From positions 186,001 to 250,000 of the forward strand of contig NZ_UYZY01000004.1 of NCBI RefSeq assembly GCF_900626075.1: a stretch of DNA of 64,000 nt. Reading direction: 5' to 3'. Below the pieces are notes generated by a model, which saw only the letters and a program-made list of their open reading frames with translations, was not told the DNA's origin and did not search any database. This stretch comes from Clostridium transplantifaecale. Its GTDB lineage: Bacteria > Bacillota > Clostridia > Lachnospirales > Lachnospiraceae. The translations under genes were made by a program, and so were the position numbers. Below are positions 8,547 to 18,560 of this stretch, piece by piece; within the stretch, counting starts at the first letter, position 1; every line of letters starts with the position of its first letter.

Positions 8547-10058
8547 GTGAGTTCGATTAATTCAGATGAAATTATTTCCATACTGAAAGAGGAAATAGCA
8601 AATTATGACGATATATGCAAGGAGCAGGAGACGGGAACCGTTATCTCCGTGGGCGACGGAATTGCCAGAATCTACGGAATGGATCATGCCATGTACGGCG
8701 AGGTCGTAACCTTTGAGTCGGGCCTCAAGGGAATGGTGCAGGATGTCCGCCAGGACAGCATCGGCTGTATCTTGTTCGGCAAGGATACCGAGGTCGGCGA
8801 GGGAACCCGTGTTGCAAGAACGGGTAAGAAAGCCGGAATCCCGGTAGGGGATGCCTGTATCGGCCGTGTTATCGACGCCCTGGGAGCTCCGATTGACGGA
8901 AAGGGTGAGATAAAGACGGATGACTACCGTCCTGTAGAACAGGAGGCTCCGGGAATTATCGACCGTCAGGCGGTTAACCAGCCCCTGGAGACCGGAATCC
9001 TGTCCATCGACTCCATGTTCCCTATAGGAAGGGGACAGAGGGAGCTTATCATCGGCGACCGCCAGACCGGTAAGACATCGATCGCCACCGATACGATCCT
9101 GAACCAGAAGGGCAAAGATGTAATCTGTATCTATGTGGCAATCGGACAGAAGGCGTCCACCATTGCAAAGCTGGTATCTACCTTCGAGAAATACGGAGCC
9201 ATGGATTACACGACGGTTATGGCCTCCACGGCCAGCGACTGTGCGCCGCTCCAGTACATTGCGCCCTATGCGGGGACTGCTCTGGCGGAGTATTTTATGC
9301 ATAAGGGAAAAGATGTGCTGATTGTATACGACGATCTGTCCAAACATGCTGTGGCATACCGTGCCCTGTCCTTACTGTTAGGACGTTCACCAGGACGTGA
9401 GGCATATCCGGGTGACGTATTCTATCTGCATTCCAGGCTGCTGGAGCGTTCCAGCCGTCTGAGCGAGGCTCTGGGCGGAGGTTCCATCACGGCCCTGCCT
9501 ATCATCGAGACGCAGGCCGGAGATGTGTCGGCCTATATTCCGACCAATGTTATCTCCATTACCGACGGCCAGATCTTCCTGGAGAGTGATCTGTTCTTCG
9601 CAGGCATGAGGCCGGCCGTAAACGTCGGGCTTTCCGTATCGCGTGTCGGCGGAGCCGCACAGTTTAAGGCAATGAAGAAGGCGTCAGGAAGTATCCGTAT
9701 CGATTTGGCCCAGTACCGTGAGATGGAAGTCTTTACCCAGTTCAGTTCTGATCTGGATGCAGCGACGAAGGATCAGCTGCAGTACGGAAAATCTTTGATG
9801 GAGCTTTTAAAACAGCCGCTTTACCATCCGCTCAGCCTTCACGAGCAGGTCATCACGCTGTGTGCGGCCACTCACAGGATTTTTATGGATGTGGAAGTGA
9901 AAGAGATTAAACCATTCCAGGAGGATATGCTCCGCTACTTTGAGGAGATCCATCCCGAGATTGTAAAAGAAATAGATGAGAAGAAGGAACTGCCGCAGGC
10001 GCTGATTGACAGAATCGCAAAAGCGGCGGAGGAATATAAAGCTGACAGAGGCAGGTGA
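8547..10058 (+). CDS. atpA: F1Fo ATP synthase subunit alpha
   Basis: Non-catalytic nucleotide-binding subunit of F1. Clear Walker [12 protein letters not shown], Walker B-type [11 protein letters not shown], and the family signature near [17 protein letters not shown]. The start is a GTG: GTG 8547 lies eight bases after GGAGG (8534-8538) and gives the usual N-terminus [16 protein letters not shown], whereas GTG 8538 overlaps the ribosome binding site and the atpH stop. About 503 residues, the standard length. Confidence 0.96.
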   Translation: MSSINSDEIISILKEEIANYDDICKEQETGTVISVGDGIARIYGMDHAMYGEVVTFESGLKGMVQDVRQDSIGCILFGKDTEVGEGTRVARTGKKAGIPVGDACIGRVIDALGAPIDGKGEIKTDDYRPVEQEAPGIIDRQAVNQPLETGILSIDSMFPIGRGQRELIIGDRQTGKTSIATDTILNQKGKDVICIYVAIGQKASTIAKLVSTFEKYGAMDYTTVMASTASDCAPLQYIAPYAGTALAEYFMHKGKDVLIVYDDLSKHAVAYRALSLLLGRSPGREAYPGDVFYLHSRLLERSSRLSEALGGGSITALPIIETQAGDVSAYIPTNVISITDGQIFLESDLFFAGMRPAVNVGLSVSRVGGAAQFKAMKKASGSIRIDLAQYREMEVFTQFSSDLDAATKDQLQYGKSLMELLKQPLYHPLSLHEQVITLCAATHRIFMDVEVKEIKPFQEDMLRYFEEIHPEIVKEIDEKKELPQALIDRIAKAAEEYKADRGR

Positions 10059-10063
10059 TACAG

Positions 10064-12366
<2,303 letters not shown>

Positions 12367-12368
12367 GT

Positions 12369-12785
12369 ATGGAACAGATATCCACATTCGGCCTAGAACT
12401 GTATTCCAGCACACAGATGTTTTATAAAGGAAGGGCGCGTTTTATCAACCTTCCGGCAACGGACGGCGGGCATACCTTCCTGCCTCACCATGAGAACGTA
12501 ATCATTGCCGTTGTACCGGGTACGACGACGATTATCACGGAGAAGGGGGAGGAGATTACGGCCGTCACGGGTTCCGGATTTGCTGAGATGATCAACAACC
12601 GTGTCCAGGTTTTTGTCCATTCGGCAGAACATCCCGATGAGATTGATATCAACAGAGCCAGAGAGGCCATGGAGCGCGCCGAAGAGCAGCTGCGCCAGAA
12701 GCAGTCCATTGCGGAGTACCACAGAAGTAAGATGGAGCTGGCAAGGGCTATGTCCCGTATCAGCGCCGCCGGGAAACGCAAGTGA
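12369..12785 (+). CDS. atpC: F1Fo ATP synthase subunit epsilon
   Basis: Regulatory rotor subunit: N-terminal beta-sandwich (about 1-84) and C-terminal helical hairpin (about 90-135) that can inhibit ATP hydrolysis. Family motifs include LPHHENVIIAVVPG and GFAEMINNRVQVFV. The protein begins two bases after atpD and closes the operon, which ends in the terminator at 12795-12830. Confidence 0.94.
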   Translation: MEQISTFGLELYSSTQMFYKGRARFINLPATDGGHTFLPHHENVIIAVVPGTTTIITEKGEEITAVTGSGFAEMINNRVQVFVHSAEHPDEIDINRAREAMERAEEQLRQKQSIAEYHRSKMELARAMSRISAAGKRK

Positions 12786-12794
12786 TAGGCGTTT

Positions 12795-12830
12795 AAGAAA
12801 AAGCAGATATTTTCATATCTGCTTTTTCTT
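12795..12830. terminator. Bidirectional terminator between atpC and the DUF2974 gene
   Basis: A perfect 16-bp stem (12795-12810 with 12815-12830) has a four-base TTTC loop, with an A-rich 5' arm and a T-rich 3' arm. It can stop both the atp operon (plus) and the convergent gene on the minus strand, whose stop codon overlaps its end. Confidence 0.9.
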
Positions 12831-13941
12831 ATGGGCGGGTATCGGGGAAGATGCTCAGATAAAAAGGAGCCAGTGTTTCCCCGGCGGCTCTCACAAGCGC
12901 CATAAGGGGGAGAAGAATCTTGTCGAGTGTCACTTCGGGAGACTCCTTAATCAGGCTCTTCGCAATTTCCAGGATGTTGTCGGGGAGCAGCAGTTCCCCG
13001 GTGCGGCTGGCTCCGGAGGATTGGAGGATTTCATAGACGGTGTCCACAAAGGCCTCGCGTTCCTGGGGAGAGAGGGAGGTGATCCATTTCTTCAACGTCT
13101 GATCTACCAGGCAGCTCTTCTGTGTGACTTCTCTCAGCCGGACAAAACTGCCGTCTTTTATTTCCCAGGAATAGGGATCGTGCTGCATCAGTCCTTTTCG
13201 GTTGCTTAAGACAACCGTATAACATTCTTCATGTCCAAGGAGCATTCCGATTACTGAGGACTGGGGGACAAAAGTGTGGATGAGGGGCAGAATATCGCGA
13301 TAGCCGGAGGTGGAGAGTACCGCCTGGCTGAACCCCGGACCGTCATAGTTGTACACGGCCTTTAAACGGTCCATAATGCCGGGCGAGGCACATGCGGCTG
13401 CAAATACGGCGAGATTGCCGCCCTTAGAATGGCCGCCCGCCCACAGGGAACCGGAGACGCGGGCCGCCATGTGGGACAGGTAATTGCAGGCCTCCCACTG
13501 GCCCGGCACAGTATCGAGAAAACCCAGGTTGAAATCTTCCTTCCAGCCTATGAGCGTTCCGTCGGTGCCGCGAAATGTGACAAAGGCGTCTTTCCCCATC
13601 AGAACGGTGACTGCGGAAAACTGCATTTCCAAATCCGGCGATTTAATATCCCTGAAACCGGTCAGCCGGAGACCGGAAAATCGGGGACTGTGCCCCATGG
13701 CTTCGAGTAACTGCTGATTTTCCAGGGAGCGGACCCGTGCAAGGCGTTCTCTCTCCGGCAGCGAAGAGATGGTTTTTGCAACTTCTTTTACAGACGGGGC
13801 CTGATCGGGATTGTCTGGTATCAGGCCGTCGAGGTGAATGTACGACATCGCAGAAAAAACAAGGCCGTCCACGGCGGACAATGGAGATACGTCCAATGTC
13901 TGGCTGCCCTGGGCGGCGATATAGTCTATTAAACCGGGCAT
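12829..13941 (-). CDS. DUF2974 (Mbeg1-like) alpha/beta-hydrolase-fold protein
   Basis: 370-residue cytosolic protein of the Mbeg1-like/DUF2974 family, common in Firmicutes and of unproven function. The centre holds a lipase-like nucleophile elbow, GGHSKGGNLAVFAA, where the Ser would be the nucleophile; VTFRGTDGTLIGWKEDF upstream resembles the lipase_3 oxyanion region. The start is supported by AAAAGGGAT upstream on the minus strand (13944-13955). It lies 59 bases downstream of the BCCT transporter gene in the same direction, so the two may be co-transcribed, but a functional link is not evident. Confidence 0.85.
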   Translation of the reverse strand: MPGLIDYIAAQGSQTLDVSPLSAVDGLVFSAMSYIHLDGLIPDNPDQAPSVKEVAKTISSLPERERLARVRSLENQQLLEAMGHSPRFSGLRLTGFRDIKSPDLEMQFSAVTVLMGKDAFVTFRGTDGTLIGWKEDFNLGFLDTVPGQWEACNYLSHMAARVSGSLWAGGHSKGGNLAVFAAACASPGIMDRLKAVYNYDGPGFSQAVLSTSGYRDILPLIHTFVPQSSVIGMLLGHEECYTVVLSNRKGLMQHDPYSWEIKDGSFVRLREVTQKSCLVDQTLKKWITSLSPQEREAFVDTVYEILQSSGASRTGELLLPDNILEIAKSLIKESPEVTLDKILLPLMALVRAAGETLAPFYLSIFPDTRP

Positions 13942-14000
13942 AATAATCCCTTTTTCTTTTAATATATGTTGCAGGTTGGTCTTCGGTTAACCCGAGGCCG

Positions 14001-15518
14001 TTATAAAACCTTCTTGGCATCCTTCAGGAACGAAGCAATAATCAGGACAATAATCACCGCAATAGGAAAGGCGGCGATGATTGAGACCGTCTGCAGGTTT
14101 GCCATGGAATTATCACTGAATACCAGGGCGATCGGCAGCAGAATCAGCATGATGGACCAGAACACTTTGATACCCATGTAAGGTTCTTCATCATTGTCCA
14201 GCTCCTTGTAGGAATAAGACGAGGCAACCAGGGCAATGGCATCGAAACTGGTTGCATAAAAGGCGATCATCGTGAGCGCCAGGAGAATCAGCACCAACGG
14301 AGCAAGGGGCAGGGTTTGGACAATGGCGATGATCGTCGTGTAGAGATCTCCTGTAGAGGCATAGAGACCCATCACATCCAGTTTGCCGAAGACCTGCAGG
14401 CCAAGGCTGTAATTGCCGAGGATGATAAAACTGGTGAAGGTGCCGCCGAGGCCGAATATATAACCGCCCAGAATCGTCTGTTTCACGGTGCGTCCTTTAG
14501 AGATATTGCCGATGAAAAACGGAGCGGCAACACACCACACCATCCAGTAAGCCCAGTAGAAAATGGTCCATGTCTGGGGGAAGGAGGTGGTTCTCTGGGG
14601 ATCGGTAAAGGTGGACAGGCTGAAGAAATTCTGCACCAGGTTTCCAATGGAAGAAAAACCGGTCTCAATAATGTATCTTGTCTCGCCCCCGAAGAGCAGG
14701 ACATAGGCAAGCAGGGCGAAGAACAGGTAAACACAGGATGCGGCGAGCTTCATAATCCCGTGCATTCCCCGGACCACGCAGAAGGTATAAATAATGCAGG
14801 TGACGACCAGAATGGCAATCGTGATCCACTTTGAGCTTGGGAGACCCAGCAGGCTGGATGCGATCTGGCTCATCAGCGGAGTCGCCAGACTGAATGTGGT
14901 GGCTGTGCCGGCCATCAGCGCGAATACCGCGATAAGGTCAATGATTTTTCCGGGAATCCCGTCTGTTTTACTGCCGAGAAGAGGACGGCAGGCCTCGGAA
15001 AACTTCTGCTTGTGGCAACCGCGGACATGCAGCATGAAACCAAAGGATACGGCCAGGACAACGTAAAAACTCCACGGTATCGGACCCCAGTGGAACAGCG
15101 GATATGTACCGGACCATTCCTGGATGGAACCCATCTCGGCCATATGGGGATCCTGTGCATAGAGAATCCACTCACAGAGTGAGTAAAAAAGAATATCGGC
15201 CGCCAGTCCGGAGGTAAACATCATGGAACCCCAGGCAAAATTCGAGTACTTCGGCTTCTCATCCTTCTTTCCGAGACGGATGCCGCCGTATTTGGAAAAG
15301 GCCAGGTAGAGGGAGAGGAGAAAAACTCCAAGTCCTACGGCCAGGTAATAGGTACCCAGCTCCTCGCCCAGAAAGGTACGGATCCCTTCAATAATCCTTT
15401 TGGAAGAATCCGGCAGGAACACAAAGCTGATGCAGAGGAACAGGATGATAATAAAAGGAATTATCATTGTGATCCAGTCCAGCTGCCGTTTTACATTTTT
15501 ATTAGTGGTGTCATTCAT
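14001..15518 (-). CDS. BCCT-family (betaine/carnitine/choline) transporter
   Basis: 505-residue secondary transporter with twelve predicted membrane spans. The family signature is seen in TWTIFYWAYWMVWCVAAPFF followed by IGNISKGRT, and in the N-terminal region DWITMIIPFIIILF. BCCT carriers import trimethylammonium compounds such as glycine betaine, choline or carnitine, coupled to sodium or protons or by exchange. The start is ATG 15518, six bases after AAGGAGG on the minus strand; a TTG at 15539 would precede the binding site. No betaine- or carnitine-degrading enzyme is adjacent, so substrate and role (nutrition versus osmoprotection) stay open. Confidence 0.92.
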   Translation of the reverse strand: MNDTTNKNVKRQLDWITMIIPFIIILFLCISFVFLPDSSKRIIEGIRTFLGEELGTYYLAVGLGVFLLSLYLAFSKYGGIRLGKKDEKPKYSNFAWGSMMFTSGLAADILFYSLCEWILYAQDPHMAEMGSIQEWSGTYPLFHWGPIPWSFYVVLAVSFGFMLHVRGCHKQKFSEACRPLLGSKTDGIPGKIIDLIAVFALMAGTATTFSLATPLMSQIASSLLGLPSSKWITIAILVVTCIIYTFCVVRGMHGIMKLAASCVYLFFALLAYVLLFGGETRYIIETGFSSIGNLVQNFFSLSTFTDPQRTTSFPQTWTIFYWAYWMVWCVAAPFFIGNISKGRTVKQTILGGYIFGLGGTFTSFIILGNYSLGLQVFGKLDVMGLYASTGDLYTTIIAIVQTLPLAPLVLILLALTMIAFYATSFDAIALVASSYSYKELDNDEEPYMGIKVFWSIMLILLPIALVFSDNSMANLQTVSIIAAFPIAVIIVLIIASFLKDAKKVL

Positions 15519-15638
15519 AGCTGCCTCCTTGGTGTTCAATTTTTACAATTTATATTAAATAATGAACACATTATATCATTGAACTTTTAGAATTACAAGA
15601 GGTATTCTGAGAAAATATGATATCATGATGGGGATTTA

Positions 15639-15990
15639 GTTGAGATGCGAGGACGCCTCTGTAAGATGGCGGACGGGGTGGTGGGAGGGTGTGTATGAGT
15701 CTTCAGTCCCGGTTGGTAGGGCGTGGTGAGGGGGAATCCAGGAGAAAAAATTCCTGCGGGGACTCGCTCCCGCTTGTGGAATGCGCAGCGGATGCTAGCT
15801 TCGTGTAAGACCTCAGCAAGCACCGGCGGATTCCAAGGTCCCCTTCGGAAAGTTTTCTCCTTACTTCCCCGGGCAGGTTGTCGACGGGACTGAAGACTCA
15901 GCGAAGCGTGTTGCCCCGTCCGCCGGCTTCAGGGGCTGATTGTCTCTTTCGTCAAGTGTGGTGGTGGTATTGTCGCGGCCACGATATAAT
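15639..15990 (+). ncRNA. Dispersed structured-RNA-like element, copy A
   Basis: No plausible gene lies here. The element matches copy C (56915-57245, minus) along its whole length and folds into nested helices: P1 15668-15678 with 15914-15924 (11 bp), P2 15697-15711 with 15885-15899 (15 bp), P3 15731-15736 and 15740-15748 with 15865-15870 and 15853-15861, hairpin P4 15756-15760 with 15769-15773, P5 15777-15782 with 15830-15835, and P6 15790-15796 with 15819-15824 (one bulge). Between copies A and C paired positions have changed together in P2, P3, P5 and P6, which points to a selected RNA fold. The conserved 3' part reads GGCTGATTGTCTCTTTCG and ends near GTCGCGGCCAC. Strand is inferred from a G-U pair in copy C. 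I cannot assign a known family. Confidence 0.75.
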
Positions 15991-16119
15991 CGTAACTATT
16001 TTACATTCTGATGATATCCTGGGATGCATAAAAAGAGGCTCAGAATAAACACTCTAAGATTCTAAGTTTACATGGTTTCATAGTGAACAGGATGTAGTTT
16101 TCAGGCATCCGGGGAAACG

Positions 16120-16262
16120 TAGTGGCAGCGGCAAGCGTCTCCCCCATTGAAGAAAGAGGACAAATCAGCCGCCACGATAACCTGACGCCCGGGACGAAAG
16201 ACTCATCGATCCCCCTCACCACCCCGGTCCCCGACCTGACGGCGGCGTCCTCATTTCTCAAT
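16120..16262 (-). repeat. Shortened copy B of the dispersed element, inverted relative to copy A
   Basis: Read on the minus strand from 16262, this stretch follows the beginning of copy A (TTGAGAAATGAGGACGCC; then GGGGTGGTG; then GATGAGTCTTTCGTCCCGG) and then jumps to the 3' part (GGCTGATTTGTCCTCTTT ... CGCTGCCACT). The central block with helices P3-P6 and the second arms of P1 and P2 is missing. It looks like an internal-deletion derivative, 130 bases from copy A and pointing the opposite way. Confidence 0.6.
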
Positions 16263-16272
16263 TAAATCCCTA

Positions 16273-16302
16273 TTTACGGATGAAAGACTGATATGTTATA
16301 CT
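16273..16302 (+). promoter_or_regulatory. Possible promoter of the DeoR-family gene
   Basis: TTTACG (16273-16278), an 18-base spacer and TATACT (16297-16302) lie about 90 bases before the start codon. The -35 is weak, so this is tentative. Confidence 0.4.
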
Positions 16303-16393
16303 AAAAAACAACAGGCACAGAACGGAAGAGGGCGGCCGCAATTTGTGGCACATAACACAGAAAGGAGAGCGGCATCTGCCGCAAGGAGTGATA

Positions 16394-17146
16394 ATGACAG
16401 AACGCCATACGAGAATACTTGATATAGTCAGTGAAGAGAAAAAAGTGGAGGTAAACCGCTTGTCGGAACTCCTGGGCGTTTCACAGGTGACGATCCGCAA
16501 GGATCTGGATATGCTGGAGGAGAGAGGGCTTCTTTCACGTGAGCACGGCTATGCGGTCATGAAGAATGTCGATGACATCAACAACAGAATGGCGGTTCGC
16601 TATGACACGAAACTGAAAATTGCAAAAGAGGCGGCAAAAAGCGTCGTGAATGGTGAGACGATTATGATCGAATCCGGTTCCAGCTGTGCCCTCCTGGCGG
16701 AGCAGCTGGCTGCGGATAAGAAGGATGTGACGATTATCACCAATTCCGCATTTATAGCCAATTATATAAGAGAAATATCCGTAGGGAGAGTCATCCTGCT
16801 GGGGGGAGAGTACCAGAAGGAGTCCCAGGTCATGGTCGGCCCTCTCGTCAGGAAGTGTGCCGGAGAATTTTACGTAGATAAGCTGTTCGTGGGAACGGAT
16901 GGTTTTGTGCCGGAGATCGGGTTTACCGGCGGTGATATGATGAGGACCGAGGCCATGAAGAGCATGGCCCAGTCGGCAAAGAAAGTAATTGTAGTCACGG
17001 ATTCCAGTAAGTTCTGTAAACAGGGCGTGGTTGTACAGTTCAAGCTTTCCGAGGTACACAGCATCTATACGGACAGCGGGCTTTCAAGGGAGGCGAAGGA
17101 ACTGCTGGAAGAGCAGGGACTGAAAGTGTGCCTGGCGGGTGAGTGA
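16394..17146 (+). CDS. DeoR-family transcriptional regulator
   Basis: 251 residues. The N-terminal helix-turn-helix reads MTERHTRILDIVSEEKKVEV, then NRLSELLGVSQVTIRKDLDM and LEERGLLSREHG, the classic DeoR/GlpR form. The C-terminal sugar-phosphate-binding domain (about 75-250, ISOCOT-type) has KLKIAKEAAKSV, DKLFVGTDGF and VVTDSSKF. Members usually repress carbohydrate operons and release DNA on binding a phosphorylated sugar. ATG 16394 follows GCAAGGAGTG; the in-frame TTG upstream is not supported. It is next to the glycyl-radical-enzyme genes and probably controls them; matching palindromes lie at 18318-18329 and 18476-18485. The stop codon falls in the first unit of a tandem repeat. Confidence 0.93.
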   Translation: MTERHTRILDIVSEEKKVEVNRLSELLGVSQVTIRKDLDMLEERGLLSREHGYAVMKNVDDINNRMAVRYDTKLKIAKEAAKSVVNGETIMIESGSSCALLAEQLAADKKDVTIITNSAFIANYIREISVGRVILLGGEYQKESQVMVGPLVRKCAGEFYVDKLFVGTDGFVPEIGFTGGDMMRTEAMKSMAQSAKKVIVVTDSSKFCKQGVVVQFKLSEVHSIYTDSGLSREAKELLEEQGLKVCLAGE

Positions 17147-17268
17147 TATAATAAGTGAGTAATTTAATAAGTGAGTAATTTAATAAGCGAGTAATTTAAT
17201 AAGTGAGTAGTATAATAAATGGATAATATAATAAGCAGATAATATAATAATTAAATAATACGATAAAA
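17141..17268 (+). repeat. Tandem repeat, eight units of 16 bp
   Basis: Eight successive 16-base units, each close to GAGTAATTTAATAAGT, run without gap from 17141 to 17268. The second to fourth units are nearly identical and the later units diverge progressively (AGATAATATAATAATT, AAATAATACGATAAAA). The first unit contains the stop codon of the DeoR gene. Very AT-rich; it leads straight into the terminator. Confidence 0.85.
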
Positions 17269-17316
17269 AAGAGTAAGCGTCTTATCCAATGAAGGGATAA
17301 GGCGTTTACTCTTTTA
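17267..17316. terminator. Bidirectional terminator between the DeoR and activase genes
   Basis: An almost complete stem (17267-17287 with 17295-17316, a few mismatches) with a seven-base loop and A/T tails on both sides separates two convergent genes, so it can serve both. Confidence 0.8.
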
Positions 17317-17327
17317 TGAACTGCCAG

Positions 17328-18221
17328 TTACATGGAAACATTCAGCCCGGCATCTTTAAATACGTTGAAATACTCCGTTAAATCCTCCGGGTGCAGGGCT
17401 TTTACGTCTTTCAGTTCATACGGGACCTGAAGATCCTCGTACTTTTTCTCGCCAAACTGGTGGAATGGAAGCAGATTTACCGTATCTACCCTGTGGGCCT
17501 TGAGAAGTTTTACAAATTCCCTCGCATCATGCAGGCTGTCGTTGATATGCGGGATGACCGGGATACGGGCAATAACCGGAACTTTCATCGCGATGGCAAA
17601 ATCCAGGTTTTCCAGGATGGACTGGTTGGAGACGCCGGTGTATTTGATATGTTCCCTGTCACTGTGGTGCTTGATATCCAGCAGAAGCAAATCCGTCCCC
17701 GCAATCACCTTTGAGAAGACAAGGGGTGTTGCGAACGCCGTGGTTTCCAGGGCGGTGTGGATCTTCTGTTCCCTGCATTTCTTTAGAAGTTCGGCAGCAA
17801 AAGCAGACTGCATCAGAACCTCTCCGCCTGAGAGTGTGACGCCGCCGCCGGATTCCTGGTAAAAATCCATGTCTTTTACTACTTCTTTCATCACCTCATC
17901 CACTTCCATCATATTGCCGACGAAAGTCAATGCCCTTCCGGGACATTGGGTAATGCAGCTTTTACACCCGGTACAGTGCTCCGGGTCAAATACCAGATTG
18001 TTGTTTTTAAAGCTCATACAGCCTGCGGGGCACTTGATCTCGCACAGATGGCCGTACAGACATTTCTTTTTGTCCCAGAGTATCTGAGTGGGGCGCTGCT
18101 GCGACTCAGGGTTCGAACACCAGGGACATCTTAAGGGACATCCTTTGAAAAAAACGACCGTCCTGATTCCCGGACCGTCATGGATACTGAATTTCTGGAT
18201 ATTAAAGATATTCGCCTTCAT
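17328..18221 (-). CDS. Glycyl-radical enzyme activating enzyme (radical SAM, PFL-activase type)
   Basis: Installs the glycyl radical on its partner, here the glycyl radical enzyme encoded divergently at 18561. The radical-SAM cluster motif CxxxCxxC is C28, C32 and C35 (GCPLRCPWC). A ferredoxin-like insertion with eight more cysteines follows (C54, C60, C64, C68 and C83, C86, C89, C93), typical of activases for dehydratase-type enzymes (PflC/YbiY, CutD) rather than the small activase of pyruvate formate-lyase. The SAM-binding segment GGGVTLSGGEVLMQ is present. 297 residues. The gene is transcribed away from its partner, whereas such pairs are commonly in one operon. Confidence 0.93.
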   Translation of the reverse strand: MKANIFNIQKFSIHDGPGIRTVVFFKGCPLRCPWCSNPESQQRPTQILWDKKKCLYGHLCEIKCPAGCMSFKNNNLVFDPEHCTGCKSCITQCPGRALTFVGNMMEVDEVMKEVVKDMDFYQESGGGVTLSGGEVLMQSAFAAELLKKCREQKIHTALETTAFATPLVFSKVIAGTDLLLLDIKHHSDREHIKYTGVSNQSILENLDFAIAMKVPVIARIPVIPHINDSLHDAREFVKLLKAHRVDTVNLLPFHQFGEKKYEDLQVPYELKDVKALHPEDLTEYFNVFKDAGLNVSM

Positions 18222-18560
18222 ATTAGTAAGCTCCTGCTACTCTTAACAGCTAATGTACGTATTGAAGAAAAACAACTATTGCATACTATAGCACAACCAA
18301 ATTCAAAAGTAAATAAGTTTCAAATGAAAATATAATATTGACAAAACGAAATGAAAAGCGTAAACTGAAATCATAAAAAAGAAAAAAAATCGGCAAAATG
18401 TCCATGCAGGATTGAGTAAGGCTGTTTTTATAGGCAAAGTGCCTGAATGAAAGCGAGCGCAGTGAAACGGCTTCTTTCATATGAAGAAAAAACAGCAGAA
18501 AAAAATAATTTAAAAAGAGATGTTAAATTTACATAGTGCGGTTTTGAGGAGGATATGACC
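18222..18560. promoter_or_regulatory. Divergent control region between activase and glycyl radical enzyme genes
   Basis: A 339-base AT-rich gap without a gene. For the plus strand there is a consensus-like promoter, TTGACA 18338-18343, a 17-base spacer and TAAACT 18361-18366. For the minus strand, TATAGT (18290-18285) with TTTACT (18313-18308) is a weaker candidate, also with a 17-base spacer. The perfect palindrome TTTCAAATGAAA (18318-18329) lies between the two promoters. A second one, TTCATATGAA (18476-18485), lies in the roughly 190-base leader of the plus-strand gene. Confidence 0.6.
18318..18329. promoter_or_regulatory. Candidate DeoR operator TTTCAAATGAAA
   Basis: Perfect 12-bp palindrome placed between the two divergent promoters. 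A related palindrome, TTCATATGAA, occurs at 18476-18485 in the leader. The shared form TTCAWATGAA, the position and the nearby DeoR gene make it a candidate operator; binding is inference. Confidence 0.5.

Noticed and set aside
8562..9347. Long open frame (261 codons) antisense to atpA
   Set aside because: It is entirely inside a certain gene, has no ribosome binding site or family resemblance, and long antisense frames are common opposite GC-rich conserved genes.
15540..15638. Search for an attachment site or insertion-sequence end beside copy A
   Set aside because: No inverted terminal repeats, target duplication, integrase or transposase gene was found.
15623..15823. Small minus-strand frame inside copy A of the dispersed element
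   Set aside because: Not conserved in copy C, and base changes between copies follow RNA pairing rather than codon positions.
17141..17268. Tandem repeats considered as a CRISPR array
   Set aside because: Units are 16 bp, contiguous, without spacers, and no cas genes are present.
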